Below, one piece after another: positions 1-12,900 of a stretch of 64,000 nucleotides of DNA (position 1 is the stretch's first letter; each line of letters opens with the position of its first letter). A program made the translations under genes and the position numbers. The notes below the pieces were generated by a model. That model saw only the letters and a list, made by a program, of their open reading frames with translations, did not search any database and was not told where the DNA came from. The DNA comes from Candolleomyces eurysporus (lineage: Eukaryota; Basidiomycota; Agaricomycetes; Agaricales; Psathyrellaceae). The stretch covers positions 1 through 64,000 of the forward strand of contig JANBPK010000725.1 of NCBI GenBank assembly GCA_027579435.1, written 5' to 3'.

Positions 1-2
1 TC

Positions 3-909
3 GTCCTCCTCATCTTCATCGCTTGCGGGATCGCGCGCCGCAGGACCATAGCTTCCAGCAGGAGGAGGCGCAGGGTGGACGGGCTCGAGGACGGTCCGCA
101 TATGACCAGGTTCGGCGGGCTGCTAGCTGCACGACACCCTGCACGGCCTACGGACGAGGAGATCATGAAGAAGAAACCAACGTACCACGAAGTTTGGTTG
201 GACTTGGATAACGAGAAGCACCCGAATCCACCTTTTGGTTCCGGGGGTGGGTCGAACGACGAAGAACGTCAGGGCTCGACCCAGGCCGAAAGCAGGAGTG
301 GCTGGGGATACATCGAGGTAAGCTGCTTGATATATACGTACACGACGTCGCGGAGTGGCTTTCGTCTAACAGTTCTCGTAGCCCCTTGCTGCATCTTTGA
401 CTCGTACCCCAAAGGATCTGCAACCCTATCAGCATTTCCACAAATCAGTGACGACTGCGGGTTCTACGCACCTCCGGGATGGCTCCCAGGACGACATGCC
501 GCCTCCCTACGACGCAGAGGAGGGCAATGGTGCCTGGTATAACCGAATTCCCCCGGCTTGGACGCCATTTGGCATTNGGGGTGGTAGTTCACGAAGAGGG
601 CGAAGATCATCCACCGTCTCTCCGACCAGCAGTCGACAACATCAACGAGTCCCGTCGCGTGATATCGAAATGAACGCCATGAGCGAAAAGACTGGTTCGC
701 AGGCTGGTGGGACAGGCGGTCACGGGGACGTCGAGGTCGCCGTAATGGTCATCATGCCCAACGAGAGAAACCCCGCCAACCGACGACTCGGGGAAGGATT
801 AAGCGGAGCATCATTTGGGAGTAGGGATCTCCACAAGACGATGCCAGAGTGTCAGATTGGCGTCACTCATACACGTATAGCCGCTGACAATAGGCCGATA
901 CCCAAATGA
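3..909 (+). CDS. 3' part of a single-pass membrane protein gene, unknown function
   Basis: The gene enters from the left edge, so its start is missing. Reading from base 3, the first residues form the end of a hydrophobic segment (VLLIFIACGIARR) followed by a run of arginines. This is the usual look of a transmembrane helix with a positive cytosolic flank. The tail that follows is hydrophilic, rich in Pro, Ser and Gly, and ends at a TGA at 907-909. One phase-0 intron (318-381, gtaagc...cgtag) separates exon 1 from exon 2; without it a stop would be met. Many basidiomycete surface proteins have a Ser-rich ectodomain, one helix and a disordered tail like this, but no named domain is visible. 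An N at 577 lies next to a GGGG run; the frame is the same on both sides, so it may be a true base. Confidence 0.6.
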
Positions 910-1117
910 CGCCTGAGGCGTGTCATCGGTCGTGTTTCCACCAGCCTCTGGTTAATAGTTAATCATGGATGAATGAAAAAGCCTGCCACTCTTATGAGAT
1001 CTCTTAAACCTTGAAGGACGAATACAACGTAACGAAACGTACCAAATCACGAGAAAGAAAAGATGCATAGTATAAAACTTCAAGCCGTCAAACGACGGTT
1101 ACAGGGTATTTCCCGCT

Positions 1118-2134
1118 TCAGAAGCGCCGATCTGAGAATGAAACTCTATCGCCATGCTGTCCGCTCTTTGCAGCATCAAATACTGAACTGAAAAAATCGT
1201 CAGTAAAGTGCAAAAGTCGAGTCAAAGAGGGTATGACCTTGGTCTTGGCCCAGTCCTGGCAGAAAGTGGCAACTCGCTCACGGAGAACGTCCTTGCAGTC
1301 CTCACAATCCAGTTCATCTGCCAACGACATGAACCGAGTTGCCTGCGACGCTCCCGACAAATCTACCCGCATAAAACCGAAAAAGGGTGTTTGTCAAGGT
1401 ACCCTCAAGGTTGAGGCGGTGGCTATGGCATACCCGGTACGGCCTCCATCAGAAGGGCTCCGACCGTCCCAATCCAATCTCTCAGGAGGTCTCGCTGTTT
1501 CTCTGGCTCGCAATGGGGGAGAGGCGGGTGCGGGTCAGGGGGCCTCCCGGCAACGTCCCTCAGCTGAATGTGGTACTTTGTATGGAGCAACAGTGCGCTC
1601 TTGATGTAGATCGGGCCTATTCTCTCTGCTACATCTTCTGTGATACTGGCGACGGGCACGTTCAGCATGTATGGCGAGCATTCGACGGCCAGGTCGTGCA
1701 AACCGTATTGGGCTGCCAGGGTATAGGCGGCGANGGGGAGAATCGGGGGCGTGAGATGCGATGCATTTGTATATGAACGTCCCTGGACGGACAAAGTCCC
1801 TTGGGGAGATGCCGTAGCGTGGCATGCGCTGCAGCGCCATTTCGAAAACTTGGATAGACGGGGTGAAGCAGGTGCAGCGTGAGTTGTGAAGGGCGTGTAA
1901 GACGATGTCGAGGACCTCCGAGGTCTCCGGAAAGTGCAGAATTTCGTCTTTGGACATGGCGCTGGTGGTTATGGAGCTGAAAATAGGCTTTATCGACCTG
2001 CCCTGCACCGTCTGCAGATTAAAGGTGAATAGAATGCGGTCTGTCGTTCTGAACACCATATCATGAGTGCCTCTGGCAGGGGAAGGGTATGGCTTGGGGG
2101 AAAAACACGGCGAATGCCTGACCTGTGAGGCCAT
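1118..2134 (-). CDS. BTB/POZ-domain protein
   Basis: Two exons, 2134-1434 and 1362-1118, joined by an intron (gtatgcc...gggtag). The N-terminal half has the pattern of fungal BTB/POZ proteins: a short leader, then DMVFRTTDRILFTFN, a hydrophilic stretch, ILHFPETSEVLDIVLHAL, and a helical part (AAYTLAAQYGLHDLAVEC). BTB domains mediate dimerisation or adaptor functions; the partner here cannot be told. The frame breaks at the N at 1734, beside GGGG. Dropping that N makes the two exons sum to 945 bases, exactly 315 codons, giving a 314-residue protein, so the N is probably an extra base. It is transcribed away from the gene at 2725, across a shared 590-base intergenic region. Confidence 0.72.
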
Positions 2135-2724
2135 CGCTGCCTACGAGGGCTGGGATTTCGTGGGGGGTAGAAAGGGTCGTGTATGCCAATCTAGGGACAT
2201 CGATGGGCGATTAGAGCTTTTATTCGAACCAGCAGGATGAAGCCTGGGGAGGGGGGTGTTGAATGCGGAATGGAACTGGAAAGGGAGACCGTATAGGGTC
2301 CGAAATGGCTTCCAAGCTCTGGACTTTTGAGTCGCGACCAATCATTGAATTGGAATGCGTTCTGGCCAGTAAATCTGACGATATTACCTTTCCTGGAGCT
2401 ATCTTTGGCAAAGAAGCGTGCTGCTCCACGATCGGCCCCCGAACGTGGAATGCCCATCGCCAACATTCTGTCAAGTTGCCGGGATGCCTCGAGCAGAGAG
2501 GAGAGCCTGTTGGTCAATGTCTTGGTCGTCGAGATCAGTGGCGACAAGGGCAGAGTGCCCGACGGTGGCCAGGTCGAAACCCGAGCGAGTGGAAACTCGC
2601 CTTGACAATTCAAACTCCGCTCCCATGACATATATGGGCGTCTTGTGGGGCGCTCCTCGAGACCAGGCTCCAAGTTTGGCTGACCTACCATTTTATTTAT
2701 CGCTTTTCTCTCCTCTTTTCAGCC
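2135..2724. promoter_or_regulatory. Divergent intergenic region between the BTB gene and the 2725 gene
   Basis: 590 bases separate two start codons that point away from each other, so both promoters must lie here. It holds overlapping open frames on both strands (for example 2191-2691 on the minus strand), but none shows a recognisable domain or clear splice sites. A pyrimidine-rich stretch (tatcgcttttctctcctc) lies just upstream of the ATG at 2725. No other element is evident. Confidence 0.4.
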
Positions 2725-3622
2725 ATGAACTTTCTTCATCCCCGAACTCGCACTCCCCAGGCCGACAGCAGCGTCAAGACCCTGCATTCTGACGAGACAG
2801 CACCGATGGAGGGGGCTCCAGCCACCCACTCGAAACGCACCTTTGGGCTCTCAGAAATCGCAAACATGTTCATCAAGCTCCGTCGCCACCAGAGACGCGC
2901 CACGGTGTCCTCCCAGAGAATGCTGACAGCACCCTCCGCCGACGGCGAGGTGGCAGCGACTTCGACGTCGGCACCGACCCCTGGCCAAGAGTCCTCGTCG
3001 TCGACGACCGGAACCCCAATCAGCAGGGTCCCGTCCATCTCGAGCCCGACACGTATCCACGTCCGCAAGTTCAACTCCAGCCCCTACGGCAAGTCCAGTG
3101 CACAGGCGAGAGGCAAGNCCCCACCACCTCGTATCGTCCTCCGCGGACGTCGCCATCTCTCATCCTGGGATGAAGGAGGCTGCGGTGCCGGGGGTTCAGG
3201 CTATGCCCGTCGAATACACGGACCGCTTCGAGTGTGTTGGTGCCGTCAATGTCACCACCCTCCTGCGGGCGACGAGGACTACGTTGCTGGAGACTGTGAT
3301 GAAACTGGGGGCCAACGCTCTCATTGACGAGCAGTAAGTAAATTCAACGCTCCATCTGTCGAGCCGCCTCTCATTATTTGCGCTCTGGTTAGATGGGACT
3401 GCATCATCTCTGGCCCCAAGAATGGTGTTTACAAGGTCCAGGTGAGTCTATTAACCCGCTCTCTATGCTGACTTTTTGGTGACTGAAACTTGGAACTCGT
3501 AGACCCGCTACGCTGCTTCGGCGACCCGTTGCACGAGGCCTGATCCCCGCCGTCCTGTGGCCCTTGACCAAGCCAAAGGCATTCCAGGATTGATGACGAT
3601 CCTCAAGAGGGAGGATTCCTAA
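2725..3622 (+). CDS. Conserved fungal hypothetical protein, about 258 aa
   Basis: Three exons: 2725-3333, 3393-3441 and 3503-3622. The first 130 residues are basic and Ser/Thr/Pro-rich and look disordered. The conserved part is at the C-terminus: ECVGAVNVTTLLRATRTTLL, a helix ending LGANALIDEQ, WDCIISGPKNGVYKVQTRYA, and a final segment with PDPRRPVALDQAKGIPG. I recall similar sequences as uncharacterised conserved proteins in Agaricomycetes and do not know the function. The frame changes at the N at 3118 (before CCCC). Removing it gives 777 coding bases, exactly 259 codons with the stop. The final codons and the 3' UTR contain a direct duplication (see 3599-3713). Confidence 0.7.
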
Positions 3623-3713
3623 TGAACTCTCCCCATCTTCCGCCTGATCCTCGCCTTGACCAACCCAAGGGCCAGAATCACCATCCTCAAGAGGGAGGAT
3701 TCCTAATGAACTC
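3599..3713 (+). repeat. 31-base direct repeat spanning the stop codon and 3' UTR
   Basis: A 31-base block beginning ATCCTCAAGAGGGAGG and containing the stop codon TAA occurs at 3599-3629 and again, identical, at 3683-3713, 84 bases apart. The bases before each block are also related (ttgaccaagccaaagg and ttgaccaacccaaggg). This is a tandem duplication of the last coding bases into the 3' UTR. The first copy supplies the stop, so the second is untranslated. Confidence 0.85.
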
Positions 3714-4768
3714 CTTCCTTCTTCCTCTCCCAATTTGCTTTTTTTCTTTCTTTTTCCTTTTTAAATGGAACGATCATCTCGCTTATTCCTTTTTTCTTTT
3801 TCCCCGCACACATCTTCATGGACAAAAATTATGGACGCTGCGTACGCCATTTCACATTTCAAAAGCTCAACTCCGGACATTCTTTCTTCCTCGCACTAGG
3901 TCATCCCGTCACCGTTTTTCAGGGTATACTCTTCACCAATAGGACTCTCTCGATTTAGACACACACCATCACGCTCGTTTTTACTTTCACGGACTCGTAT
4001 TGTCGTTCTGTACATTCCTTTTTGTCTAGTCTCTCATGTCACGTCATCCAGTACGAAATATCGTATTTCGATTACTTAGTAGCGCACAGTAATACTTGCT
4101 TCAATCATACGGCGTAGCATGCCGAGGACTACCGATCGATGGTTTTTGACACCCGTCCACCAGCTGGTAGTGCATCAAAATCCAAAGAACAACACTTACC
4201 ACCCGCCAAAGAGTATNAAAAAATGCGTCAGTCGGTCAATCAAAGTGCGAGGACTGCAACACAAGATAACTCAGTGAAAGGCCACAGAAAACACGGAAAT
4301 CCAAACCGTTCACAACAGAGGTATGATGCTGGCTCCGACTGCCCATTCGGTGGTTACAGGGAAAAGGGCCGCAAAGGAAGGAAAGCTAATGAGTTTAGGG
4401 ACGACTTTATATTATGAATCAGGATAAGAGAGAAACTAATGTGCAGGTCAACAATATGGGCTCACTGGGGAGAGAATGTTTAATCAGATCTAGTGGTTAT
4501 ATTTATTACGGATCGGATTCGAAAACCCCTGGGCCCCGGCGCACGCAGACACGCTTTCGCTTGGGAGGAACGGGGAGAGCTGGAAGAGGACGTCTTTAAG
4601 CAAGCGAGTGCAGGCCAGAGCGATGAAAAAATGGGGGCGATAGACAAGGAGGATTCCAAGAAAAGAACAGAGAAAGGGAAAAAGAAGAAAAGAAAAGAAT
4701 TCGGGGTACTTCACCCTTCATTGCATTGCAGTCGTTCGTTCATTCACGTTTGGTTGGCGTTCATACGT
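3623..4768. other. Intergenic region between two convergent genes
   Basis: This stretch holds the 3' UTR of the 2725 gene, which is T-rich around 3730-3810, and the 3' UTR of the minus-strand SRRM1-like gene. Short open frames occur (for example 4139-4417), but they show no domain or splice pattern. An N at 4217 stands before a run of A. I see no RNA gene or repeat apart from the duplication noted at 3599-3713. Confidence 0.4.
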
Positions 4769-6630
4769 TCAAGAAGTGCTTGATTTCCTAGTTCGGATGA
4801 CCTTGTTCCTAAGCGCCTTTTCTTTGAGCTCACTTTCTCGTCTTTCAAGTTCAGCTTTGTTAACCGACTAATCACACAACCAGCAGGTGAAAAAGAGGTC
4901 AGTAAGGCTAAGGTCCAAGCATCGAAAAATTAAAAAGAGACACTCACAGATTCACCCTTCTCCTCTTCCTCCCATCGGCCCTTCTTCTTCTCCGCAGCGG
5001 CAGCCTGGCCCTTGATTCGAAGTTCGCCATCCTTGCGAGGTCGGTCCACGTCCATCCTATCATCACGGTCCCTGGGCCGGTCGCCCCGATCCCTAGGAGG
5101 CCCACGCCGGGGAGGCGGAGTCCTCGAACGGCTCCTACTACCGCTACTGCTCCTCGTCCGGCTCTCGCTCGGCGATCGGCTATACTGTCTTCCCCGGTCT
5201 CCTCCGGGCCTGTCGCCCCTTCGAGGCGGTGGGGACCTAGAGGAAGCAGGACTGGGAGATCGACGACGGCGCACATTGTCTGGCGGACTTTGCATACGCC
5301 TCGCGGGGCTCACGCTGCGCCTGCGTGGAGGGCCACCCCGCTTGGGCGATCGCGAGCCGCCTGGGGAGATAGACCGTGAATAAGGCGAGCGAGAACGCGA
5401 ACGGGAGCTTGGGGATAGGCGGCGGCGTCTGAGAGGAGGTGGGGAACGGCTGGCGCGGAACTTTCTCTTTCGTTCTGGTTCACGGCGTGGAGGTGTGTAT
5501 GAGGGAGAACGGGGTCGGCGCTTAAGGGGTGGAGAGCGGGACCGTGTTACAGCGCTGGAAGCGGTAGAGCGACCAGAAGGCGAGCCACGGCGCGGGGAGG
5601 GTCTACGCTTGGCCAGAGGTGTACGCGACCTTCGTCGAGGAGGAGATCGGTACCTGCCCTTGGGAGGTGAAGAACCTGGGGAGCCCCGGGAAGGAGAGCC
5701 TGACCGAGACCGAGAACGGGGCATACGGCGTGGTGAACGCGAGCGTCGGCGAGGGGGGCCCTGTGGGGTTCGTCAGATGAATTTCAAAGATATTTAGAAT
5801 AGAAAGAAAGACGAACACCCATGTTACTGCCGCCACGGTTTCCCCAACCAGAATCTCGAGCACGACCCCTACCTCCACCTTCGTACCCGCCGCGTCCTCT
5901 GCCGCGTCCCCGGCCTCGACCACGTCCCTCGCCGTATCCACGACCTCCTCCACCTCCACGGTCGTCAGAAAAGGTACGTCGGTTCCTGTCCCCATCGCGC
6001 ACTTCGTCCAACCTCGTGCGTCTATCACTTTCGCCTATTGCGCGTGAATCGTTTTCCCTGTTACGGCGCAGCTCTTCTTTCTTTTGTTCGACGAAGGTAC
6101 GAGGGACTCCGGATATGTCCTCTTGAGCTTCGAGTAGAAGCTTCCAGAGTTCGGTCATAAAGGGCCCGGTGCTGCCAGTGAGGAAGCCGGTCAGGGCAAT
6201 TTGCATTTTTCTTGGGTCGGGGGACTGCGGGAGGTCAGCCGTTGTTATAAAATCGTCAGTAGAAACTAGACTGACAGGATTCTGCTCGTCTTCCAGCAAC
6301 CCCATAGCGTATTCTATCACGACCTCGTCCTCGAATCCTGTGAGTTCGACGATTTTCTTTGCAACCCAGGGCCTGATGACGTTCATGTTGACTTTTCTTG
6401 TATCGACCTGTAAATGACCATGTTATACGTCGCATCGATAATATACGAACGTCAAACCACACCTTCTTCTCGAATTCAACGGGAAACTTCATAGATTTCA
6501 TCAACTTGAGCTCCTTGTCAGAGAACCGCCGGTCCTGTTCGGCTGACGTCCCTTTGAAAAAGCCTGCTCACATTATAAGCAAGTAAAACGAAACATGTTC
6601 AGAAACTCCATAATTACCTGCATCTGCCAT
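4769..6630 (-). CDS. SRRM1: SRRM1-like splicing coactivator (PWI domain plus RS domain)
   Basis: Five exons: 6630-6618, 6563-6463, 6407 to about 5817, 5760-4948 and 4867-4769. It starts MADAGFFKGTSAEQDRRF, then a full PWI domain at residues 15-120 with NVIRPWVAKKIVELTGFEDE and the motif GFLTGSTGPFMTELWKLLLE. A Glu/Arg-rich helix, an RGG-like stretch (repeated GRGRGR) and a long Arg-Ser/Arg-Pro domain follow. SRRM1/SRm160 proteins bind nucleic acid through PWI and bridge SR proteins in pre-mRNA splicing and 3'-end processing, in the nucleus. The last exon encodes a basic helix ending RKSSTS. About 538 residues are predicted, shorter than the animal protein. The donor of intron 3 is weak (gttcgt or gtgttc; only the first keeps frame), so that junction is less sure. 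Confidence 0.88.
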
Positions 6631-6998
6631 GGTGAACTTGAGAAACGGGTGAAGTGGTTCGGACAGAGGTGGAACCGAATGACATAGCTTGGCCCGTGAG
6701 AACTTTTTTCCGTCACGCGGAATCCAGCTGAATCATCTTGGTCGCATACTAACTTCTTTCGATCTTTTTCGAAGTCGACACTCTGATGGCAAACGCGCTT
6801 TAGATAGCTTATAATGGGATGGGGTGCTGTTTCTCTCTGTCGTCGCGACTCCGTCCTCCGTCTCTTGGCTTCCAAAATACACCAACCAATGTCGGGACGG
6901 CGCTTCGACGGGTCACAGCAGGCTTGGAGAAAATCGCCGATTCAAAATCTAGTTCGTGCATATTAAGGCTTTTGGTGGACGATAAACTACGAGTAGTT
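6631..6998 (-). other. Gap between the HEAT gene stop and the SRRM1-like start
   Basis: Both neighbours are on the minus strand. The 368 bases hold the 3' UTR of the upstream HEAT gene and the promoter and 5' UTR of the SRRM1-like gene. I see no ORF with a recognisable product and no clear TATA box. Confidence 0.35.
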
Positions 6999-9900
6999 CT
7001 AGACGTGTGCTCTATCTCCAAGATCCTTCGGTGGAAGCCACGCTTCAAACCTCTTGCGCAACGTCTGAACTTCGTGAACCGTCGTGGTTTGTCCAAACAG
7101 ACCAAGGGCAAACCAGTCACGCAAGTCTTGGGCCTTTCTGATACGGTCTTCAACACCCTGGGTCTTATAACGGCACCAGAGAGCGCTGAGGACTTCGTAC
7201 TGACAATTGGAAACTTCGGATCGTTCCACAAAAGCAGATGCAACGAGCAACATGACAACGTCTGTCGGCTCCTTGTGGAACCTCCCTGTAGTTGTGAAAG
7301 AAGGTTAAAACAGGACATTGATCCATATGACGAGCCTCTAACCTACCATCGGAGATCATGAGAGCCAGTAATTCTATGTGGCCCACGAAACTAGAGCTCG
7401 GTTGCTCCAAACCTGAGGCAAGGATACTCAAGCTGACTGTTCGCCGGACTGGGAAAAAGGGGACATTAGATTCATGGCGATGCCTCCGAGTCGAAAAGAA
7501 GCTGACCCTGGGGATTGGTTGACAGTACGGCAAGCAAGCCCACGACAGCAGATCTGGCACTGGCATCTTCAAACTGAAGCAGGGCAATGAACCTCGTTGC
7601 ATGTTGAGTGATTTCATACAGCAAATCCGCGTTATCGTCGACTTGCGCGGTATCGCCATGATTCTCGTAGTCTATTGAAATAACTCTAGCATTATGATCG
7701 TGAGACAAAACCAAGCCCACATACCAGAGGCAAATAGCGCTACAAGGGCAGCAAGGAAGCGGATGGCTGCTATACGCATGTAGATATCGGGCTCTCCATC
7801 ATCTAAAGCCAGAGCGACAATCTCTGGGATGATCGGCTTGATTAATGGAGGATACGTGCGTCCTATACCATAGTCGAAATGGGTGCACTGGTGTACGCTT
7901 TTGGAGAGTGGTACTTACCATGTTTAGTAAGAAATGCGGATAACAACTTGATGGAAGTTGCCCGTGTTACAGATGGCCTTGAAGTACTTCTAATTACCGA
8001 AGTCAGGTTGAGAGAGACGGAGGCTGCTGTCTTATCTGAGAACACCACTACCAGTGATCACACAGGGAGTCGTCAACTGTGACTAGAACACCTGGATCAA
8101 ACACAAAACCTACGCAGTTCGACAAGGTTTAGGACGGTTTCTCCTCCTTTGACAGAGATTGCGGCGGTTGTCATAACGTGCGGAATCGCAGTCAAGATAG
8201 CATGATTCATCTTTGCTGATGTGGTCGTAATTAATGACAATCATCACAAGAAAATATGAAACGTACATTCTGATTTCGAGGCTGCAAGGTTATCGACGAA
8301 CAAATTTTTGATTTCATCTCGAAGCGTTCCTTCTTCCTTGTCACTTTGGTCAGTCAGAAGTATCATCATAAGCTGTGGGATCGACGGTGCAATTATATCA
8401 TAGAACTGATCTATGTCACCTGGCACGGATATCAGGGCGTGGAGTTTTGGATAGGCGGGTCCGATGGATATACTCGCCGTTCAAGTTTTCAACGGTTAGA
8501 TCAGCCACGGCCTGGATGGCGTTCCATGAGACGCAGGAATGCGTCTCGATGTTGTCCTGTATCGTCTTCTTCAGAGAGGTTTTCACCAAGTCTCGAAACC
8601 GATCTTTGAACAATTAGCGCTATGATTTCGGAGGGAATATCGGGTGGCCTCACCGCATCTTGAAGAGGCCAATTTCAGCAACTGAAGTGAGGTTCCTCTG
8701 AGTAGGTCACCGTTGCCCTGGATTGATATCTCCGCAAGCAGCGTTATAATTTGCGTGTCGTCTGCCACAGAACATGCGGATTTGGAGATTATAACCGCCG
8801 CAAGCTATAAGCGGTAAACGTACTGGCTTTGCCTAAGAGGCTACTAAATTCGGCTTGATTCTCCCCTGCAGGGTTGACCTCAGAGAAAGAGGCTCTAAAA
8901 TAGGAGGGGATTTAACTCACCATTGCCAGGCATACAACCGATCAAACGGCCAAACACTTCGATCGCTACCTTACGGATACGATCCCCACCCTCTTCGTCG
9001 TTTTCTAGTGTGACCTTCAGCACACGGGGTAAGATTCCTGTGAGCGGCTCTTGAAGCTTGACTGCATCCAGTGTTTGTTCGAAATCTTCTTTGCGGGGAG
9101 TTGTGGGGACGACTTACCACGTCGAAACAAGGTGTGCAGTAGTGGAAACTCTTTGGATGGAACCTTCTTTATTGTGTCTTCAATGACTTTGTCTAGCGCA
9201 TGAGCTTGGAATTCCGCTTTCGAGAGCACCATACGTCGGTGTCAGTTGCGACCTATGTAGTTGAGAGTAAGAGAAATCATATTACAGTGTGCACCCAGTA
9301 AAACAATGATTTGAATCCAAAGTCGATGTCGCTCGGTGGAGGCTGACGTTTTAACGTTGGTCAACAACCCGCCTTAATTGAAGATGAGCTCCGAGCCACG
9401 AACCTTCAGAATGCTGCGAACTTTTTGTGAGAGACGACAGGACGAGCACAGTCCGCTCTGCTATTTCATCTGGCTCTTTGAGCGACTGATTCAGTTTCTT
9501 CCCGAACTCGGTCGACATTGATTTCCGCAATTTGGCTAGAGGGTCAGAAATTTGTTTCTACAAGCAATATTTGAGGTGTGAGGAGCGCACCATCTTTCAA
9601 GAGTCGTTGAAGGGCTCCTATGGCCTCGCCCATCACGGTCGGGTCCTTAATTGCCACATCAAGAAGCTTCCGCGTTACGGAGGGTTTGGCTGTTATAATA
9701 TCATGTTGGCCCGTTCAATGAAATTTCGTGGTGGTTAGTACACCCCTTACCCTCATAGATCTTTATCTTGGCTAGAAACTCTATCCATGACAACCGCACT
9801 TCCTTCTTTTCATCTTGAAACGCGGATTCCAAATTCTCCTCAACCAGCCCAGGGATCGACCACAGATGTATTTCTGTTCCGATTAGGGTTTATCAGGGAA

Positions 9901-12900
9901 TAAAGCAGACCTGACGTTTATACGTACCATTCGCATACTGCAAGGCTGTCAATGCATCAATCGCTTCAGATCTCAAGCCTGCATCGTCATCAGATGATGC
10001 CCAATCCATCAGCCGTTCAAAAAAGCTTCCTCTAGGAGGTGGAACTGTCAAAGGGCTGGTAAGGCGTCCTGTTCTCGCAACCAGCGGGATAACTTACACT
10101 CTTCTGATCGCCCAAGGCAACCCAAGAACATGGCAATGAAATGGCGAGCCCTGTAATCTTGGCTGTCAAAAAAAGCGTCGCTATTGCTCAAGACAGTGCT
10201 TCGGATTGCATTGAGAGATTCAGCTGCTCGGAAGGTTAAAAGGGTGGTTAGTGAGGTGTATAAGTGTGAAGATGGCAACTTACGTTGATCCATGAGCAAG
10301 TGCAAGGCGTTGAAACATACATTTTGAACTTCACTGTCGGGATCACGAAGTGCCATCCGGACGATGATAACGGGTACACTTGGAACTTCGGTTGGGACTG
10401 AAATCCTTAGTACTTAGTCATCTGAGGGCCACTGATATGGGGTACCTACAGTATCTTGTGAGGGTCGCAAGAATATCGGCCCAAGCTGTACGGTATTCCC
10501 AATGGTCAGGCTGATCTAGAAATTGGCGCAAAGGTTGGGATACTGGTAGGTTTGACTCGTCATCGATATCAGCTGTGTCTCCGATGCCGTCCTTGATATT
10601 TTGCGCGATCATTTCAAGAACACGGACAACAATTTCCTTCACCCTGTTCTGAGCTGTTCATGGAATTGAGTGCGTTGAAATCTCAATCATGTGTTCAGCA
10701 TTGGCACTTACACTGAGCGCCCAACGATGCCAGCAGTTTTACCCATTTTCCAACGCATGACCATTCTGGAAGACTACCTGAGACCAATATTTCTAGGTCG
10801 TTTGGTAAGGTATTTGCTAGTGACTCTTGGTAGCGTGGGTCTAAATATTGGAACAAGTGGTGAACAAAGACATATCTGATTCATCATCAAGATACTGTGA
10901 GACTTACTGCCCGATAATTCCTCCGAAATCAATGCAGAGATCAACCACTCCTCAGCCTCACGACAACTCTCGTCTTTGCTGACACTAGCCTCTTTCCAAA
11001 TCTCGAGCATGATTGGGATTGCTTCCGCAAACCAAACTACATGGACAAAAAGAGTGAGCCCGTCATACTAAGAGAAATGAGCGTTGCAACGAGAACCACT
11101 TACCCCGCTTTGCCATATCGCCGATTAGTGGGATCCAGGAGGCACATCTACTGGGTTTACTCCATTTTGCGATAATTGATAGCCTTTCAGATTGAATGAT
11201 AGACGCAATTTGTTGGGCAGATTCAGCTTAATGGGGGGACCTTGTTGGATCACTAGTGCTCCTAGAAAGTGAATGGCTTCACTTACAGCTCAAGTCGCGA
11301 TCTCTGCAAACGGTCGAAACCAGATTAATGGATGCAACACGAACGCCATCACTCCCCCCCATTTGCGGCCATTTCAACCAATTTCGAGAGGAAAGGCATG
11401 TCAACAGTCACTATGAATAATTGATTCAGCACTGGGCATGGTGAAGCGTGAAGAATACCAACAGTGATTCTTGAATATTCCGAATACGTTGACAAGATTT
11501 TCCGGAACCGACGTCCACAAGAAACGTGGGGCAGTAGCGTCGTTCAACCAATGAGACACATCAATCGATTGATAAAGTTCTACCAAGTACTCCGCAGCGA
11601 AGTTGAGTACGGGGTCAAAGTCCGGTTGAAGCATTTTGGCCCTTTCTGTAGCATTTGCTCCTTCGCTTGCGGTCTTTGCGGCTACCAGAGGTGTCGGTCA
11701 GTTCTTGGCGCAGCGAAAATAGGGCATCAGGCAATGGAAAACACATACTTTGAGCCAGGGTCAAGTTGAGAATAGAGATACTGATTTTCTTAATATTCTT
11801 CTGACCTTCCATGACGCCATGGCAGGCAGCTGACATCAAATGCTTCCGATGGCTCGAGTTTATGGGCTCCAGGACCCATCTCCACGGACAAACAGCCACC
11901 TCGTCCGGATGAAAATCGAAAATCTTGCGATCGTCAGAAGACTGCGTGGAAAGACAGAGAACTTTCATCTTCAGGCAGAGGAGTAATGGGCGAAGGGTGA
12001 CATGCGAGGCGTTCCATAGAAGCATGGGAGGGCCGGATTCAGATGATTCACGCAAATCGTTGATGAATGAAAGGACCCTTTCATCCGTGGTAATAAGTTT
12101 TGCATCGAAATAGTCCAAGAATCGCAGAAAGACAACGATATAGTTTGAAAGGATTTTATCCTGTTCGTCCTCATCGTTGGTCTGCGTCAAAGCGCAGCGG
12201 TTGAGTCCTTTCAGCAGGTAGCCCAGGGCTTCGTTCCGGTAGAGGTAAGCGAGCCATTTGACCTTGAAACTGGGTAAAGCCAATTCTGCTACGGCCTCGT
12301 CAATGCGTGAAGGGTCTGATGATCGAATCAAATGAAGGTTCAGGATTTCAGCCAAGCACTCGTCTATCTCTTTAGGCCTCATTTTCCCGCCTGGAAGCAG
12401 TGCACCACGCACCGAGGGTTTCAGAGACAGCAGGAGGTCAAGAAGAGGCGTTCGGAAGGGCGAAAAGGGAAAATATAGAGGTAAGAAGGTGACGGTGAGA
12501 TAGATCAGGCCTCCGGAGGCGCAGAAGGCGAGTATAACGCGGCCAACGGATGGATCGTCGGCGGTGACTTGAACAACCAGCCCGGCCAGGAACAGAATGC
12601 AAGCGAGCTGGACGAGCAAGAACATGAGGGTCATGATCGTCTGTAGAGCGGATGCATTGTTGTCTAGCCTGTAGCGGTGGTATGCGTCTTTAGCATCACG
12701 ATTCAGGGCAGGGGAGACAAGGTTGGAGAGCCAGGCCTTGGCCAAGACGCCCATCACGGCGCTGAAAAGCGTGATATAGAGGCTGATAAGCCAGAGGGCG
12801 CTAACGGCTTTACTCGAATAGAGATCTCGACGATGGGGACTGCACGCCTTCGTACTGCTTCGCGGATGTCACTGAGGAGATTCTGCTCCGAGCCCTCCTG

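Noticed and set aside
2191..2691. Open frame of 166 codons on the minus strand upstream of the BTB gene
   Set aside because: No domain or consistent composition, and overlapping frames of similar length exist on the plus strand; likely chance in a GC-rich region.
4930..5276. Long alternative frames in the RS-rich exon of the SRRM1-like gene
   Set aside because: Arg/Ser and Arg/Pro codon repeats leave other frames and the opposite strand open; only the frame joined to the PWI domain by splice sites is real.
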